This document shows, piece by piece, positions 62,657 through 64,000 of a stretch of DNA of 64,000 nt (the first letter of the stretch is position 1; the number at the start of each line of letters is the position of its first letter). Position numbers and translations under genes: made by a program. Source of the stretch: Reichenbachiella versicolor (GTDB lineage Bacteria > Bacteroidota > Bacteroidia > Cytophagales > Cyclobacteriaceae). The notes beneath the pieces are model-generated. The model saw nothing but the letters and a program-made list of their open reading frames with translations, was not told the origin of the DNA and ran no database searches. The stretch lies in NCBI RefSeq assembly GCF_003171675.1, contig NZ_QFZQ01000001.1, positions 372,001 through 436,000 on the forward strand. Reading direction: 5' to 3'.

Positions 62657-64000
62657 ATGATAAGACGCCTTTTAAAAAATAGAAACTTGAATGACAGTGG
62701 GCTATTCAGTGTATCAATACCGATAACAGAGTTTAAATGTTCTTCTAAATCAAGAATAGCACTATGGTCAATAGTATTATCTACAATAATCATTTCCTGT
62801 ACTTCACCAAAGGAACCCTCTAATACTTCTCAAAACAATATCACACTAGACGCTCCAGTCAGCTATGACTTTAGTCAATTGACTCAATCTACCTTAAGAG
62901 ATATACCAGATATGGTAGCAAGTTCTCCCAACGGAAAGGAGATCAAGGTTAATAACCAATATGTAACTATGAACGGAGAACCTTGGATACCATCATATGG
63001 TGAATTTCATTATCAACGGTATCCAGCCGAGCACTGGGAAGATGCGTTGATCAAGATGAAAGCTCAAGGTTTCGATGGAGTATCCGCCTATGTGCTATGG
63101 ATCATGCATGAAGAGATCGAAGGAGAATGGGACTTTTCAGGAGATAATGACCTCAGAAGATTCATAGAACTATGTGCTAAGCACGACCTCAAGTTTTTCG
63201 CTAGAATAGGCCCTTGGGTCAATGGAGAGGTGAGAAATGGCGGTCATCCAGATTGGTTAGTGGCAAGGTTAGGCAATAAAAAGAATCCATTTGGTAATAG
63301 CGGTCGTGGAGGTAAGCTAAGAACTATGGCTCCTGAGTATTTAGCAGCTGTTGATAAACTTTATGAGAAACTAGCCGAACAAATGAAAGGTCTGTACTGG
63401 AAAGACGGCGGTCCCATATATGCGATTCAGTTTGATAATGAATTCTCACATCATGTATCTAAGGGAGATGCATCGCTCATTGATTGGGAAAAGGAGACAG
63501 CACTAAAATATGGAATGGATGTACCACTTTATACAGTGACTGGATGGGCACACGCTCCATTTACACAAGACAATACGATACCAACTTATGGTTCTTATGC
63601 CGACTACTTTTGGATTCCAGCAGAAGCTGAGCATGTGACCGAAGCCTTCAGTTTCAGTGTCTTCAGAGCCAAGAATGACATAGATACTGAAAACAATAAA
63701 GACAGTGGGGTAGAAATTAAGAGCCTACCGCACTATGAAGAGAACCCATACATGACTTGTGAAACCGGTATAGGAATGGATATGGCCTATCATCGACGAA
63801 CCAATGTCAGTCACCTAGACAATGCAGCACTATCACTTGTAGAGTTTGGAAGTGGAGCCAATGGCTTAGGCTATTTCATGAATGTAGGAGGTAACAACCC
63901 CAAAGGAAAACTGACATACATGAACCGAGATATCGAGCAAGGGGCAAATGATAATGGAGTAATTAGCCGTGATTTTCAAGCAGCGATAGGAGAGTTTGGG
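62657..64000 (+). CDS. GH35 beta-galactosidase-like lipoprotein, 3' end beyond the window
   Basis: 448 codons open from the ATG at 62657 to the window end. A long N-terminal stretch precedes a lipobox (I-I-I-S-C, Cys about 53), so it should be lipid-anchored. The GH35 fold is shown by S-Y-G-E-F-H-Y-Q-R (substrate entry), G-P-W-V-N-G-E, and I-Q-F-D-N-E-F, in which Glu at about 262 matches the acid/base. A later E-T-G-I-G at about 375 may hold the nucleophile. Family members remove terminal beta-galactose. With two sulfatases upstream it suggests a sulfated galactan as substrate. Confidence 0.9.
   Translation, partial: MIRRLLKNRNLNDSGLFSVSIPITEFKCSSKSRIALWSIVLSTIIISCTSPKEPSNTSQNNITLDAPVSYDFSQLTQSTLRDIPDMVASSPNGKEIKVNNQYVTMNGEPWIPSYGEFHYQRYPAEHWEDALIKMKAQGFDGVSAYVLWIMHEEIEGEWDFSGDNDLRRFIELCAKHDLKFFARIGPWVNGEVRNGGHPDWLVARLGNKKNPFGNSGRGGKLRTMAPEYLAAVDKLYEKLAEQMKGLYWKDGGPIYAIQFDNEFSHHVSKGDASLIDWEKETALKYGMDVPLYTVTGWAHAPFTQDNTIPTYGSYADYFWIPAEAEHVTEAFSFSVFRAKNDIDTENNKDSGVEIKSLPHYEENPYMTCETGIGMDMAYHRRTNVSHLDNAALSLVEFGSGANGLGYFMNVGGNNPKGKLTYMNRDIEQGANDNGVISRDFQAAIGEFG

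Overview
The window is low-GC, densely coded DNA that looks like a chromosomal segment of a free-living, probably marine member of the phylum Bacteroidota, most likely of Cytophagales type. This is inferred from gene content, not from a marker-gene comparison. The supporting signs are a type IX secretion sorting domain, a giant SprB-repeat protein, a FISUMP-domain protein, an RHS-type N-terminal protein, several TonB C-terminal-domain proteins, many short-lipobox lipoproteins, weak Shine-Dalgarno signals and sulfatases next to a GH35 glycosidase. I found no rRNA, tRNA, CRISPR array, phage or transposase.

Layout. 1-529: edge of a membrane protein gene. 695-4270: secreted LRR/Ig-like T9SS cargo, convergent with yaaA. 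4372-8328: secreted TPR-CHAT protein and a DUF502 membrane protein whose frame is broken by one base in an A6 run. 8437-8688: twelve exact-length 21-bp tandem repeats. 8806-11542: a lipoprotein, a small protein and a Big2-like surface lipoprotein. 12118-14547: a fusion of cyclic-nucleotide-binding domains, a PlsC acyltransferase and an SGNH hydrolase. 14622-16327: two proteins with TonB-like C termini. 16454-23146: a 2230-residue protein with 27 SprB repeats and an OmpA-like C terminus.

23452-28865 is a compact minus-strand operon: a beta-decarboxylating dehydrogenase, a cyclase-family hydrolase, a DUF1537 kinase, an MFS transporter and a Gfo/Idh/MocA oxidoreductase. It looks like catabolism of a small hydroxy- or sugar acid. 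29097-33438 holds a FISUMP protein, an orphan RHS-type N-terminal protein and an OmpA/TPR lipoprotein. 33577-40860 is lipid and acyl-CoA metabolism: PspC-like protein, accA, a PlsC-type acyltransferase, then an operon of acyl-CoA carboxylase beta subunit, methylglutaconyl-CoA-hydratase-like crotonase, AtuA-family protein and acyl-CoA dehydrogenase.

40857-56691 is mostly single-gene housekeeping and stress functions: one-domain asparaginase, large RluA-type pseudouridine synthase, metG, a tandem pair of prohibitin-like lipoproteins, thioredoxin-like protein, SRAP protein, 2H phosphoesterase, MtfA-SEC-C metalloprotease, TerC and DUF389 membrane proteins, a MORN/TonB protein, YciI-like and STAS-like proteins. 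56716-64000 is a candidate sulfated-polysaccharide locus: a membrane-bound TPR/HTH regulator divergent from two FGly-type sulfatases and a GH35 lipoprotein cut by the window end.

The items most worth follow-up are the CNB-PlsC-SGNH fusion, the paired cysteine losses in the SprB repeats, the DUF502 frameshift at a slippery heptamer, the 21-bp heptad-coding repeat, the 78-nt nested inverted repeat after the SprB gene, and the two uncharacterised catabolic operons.
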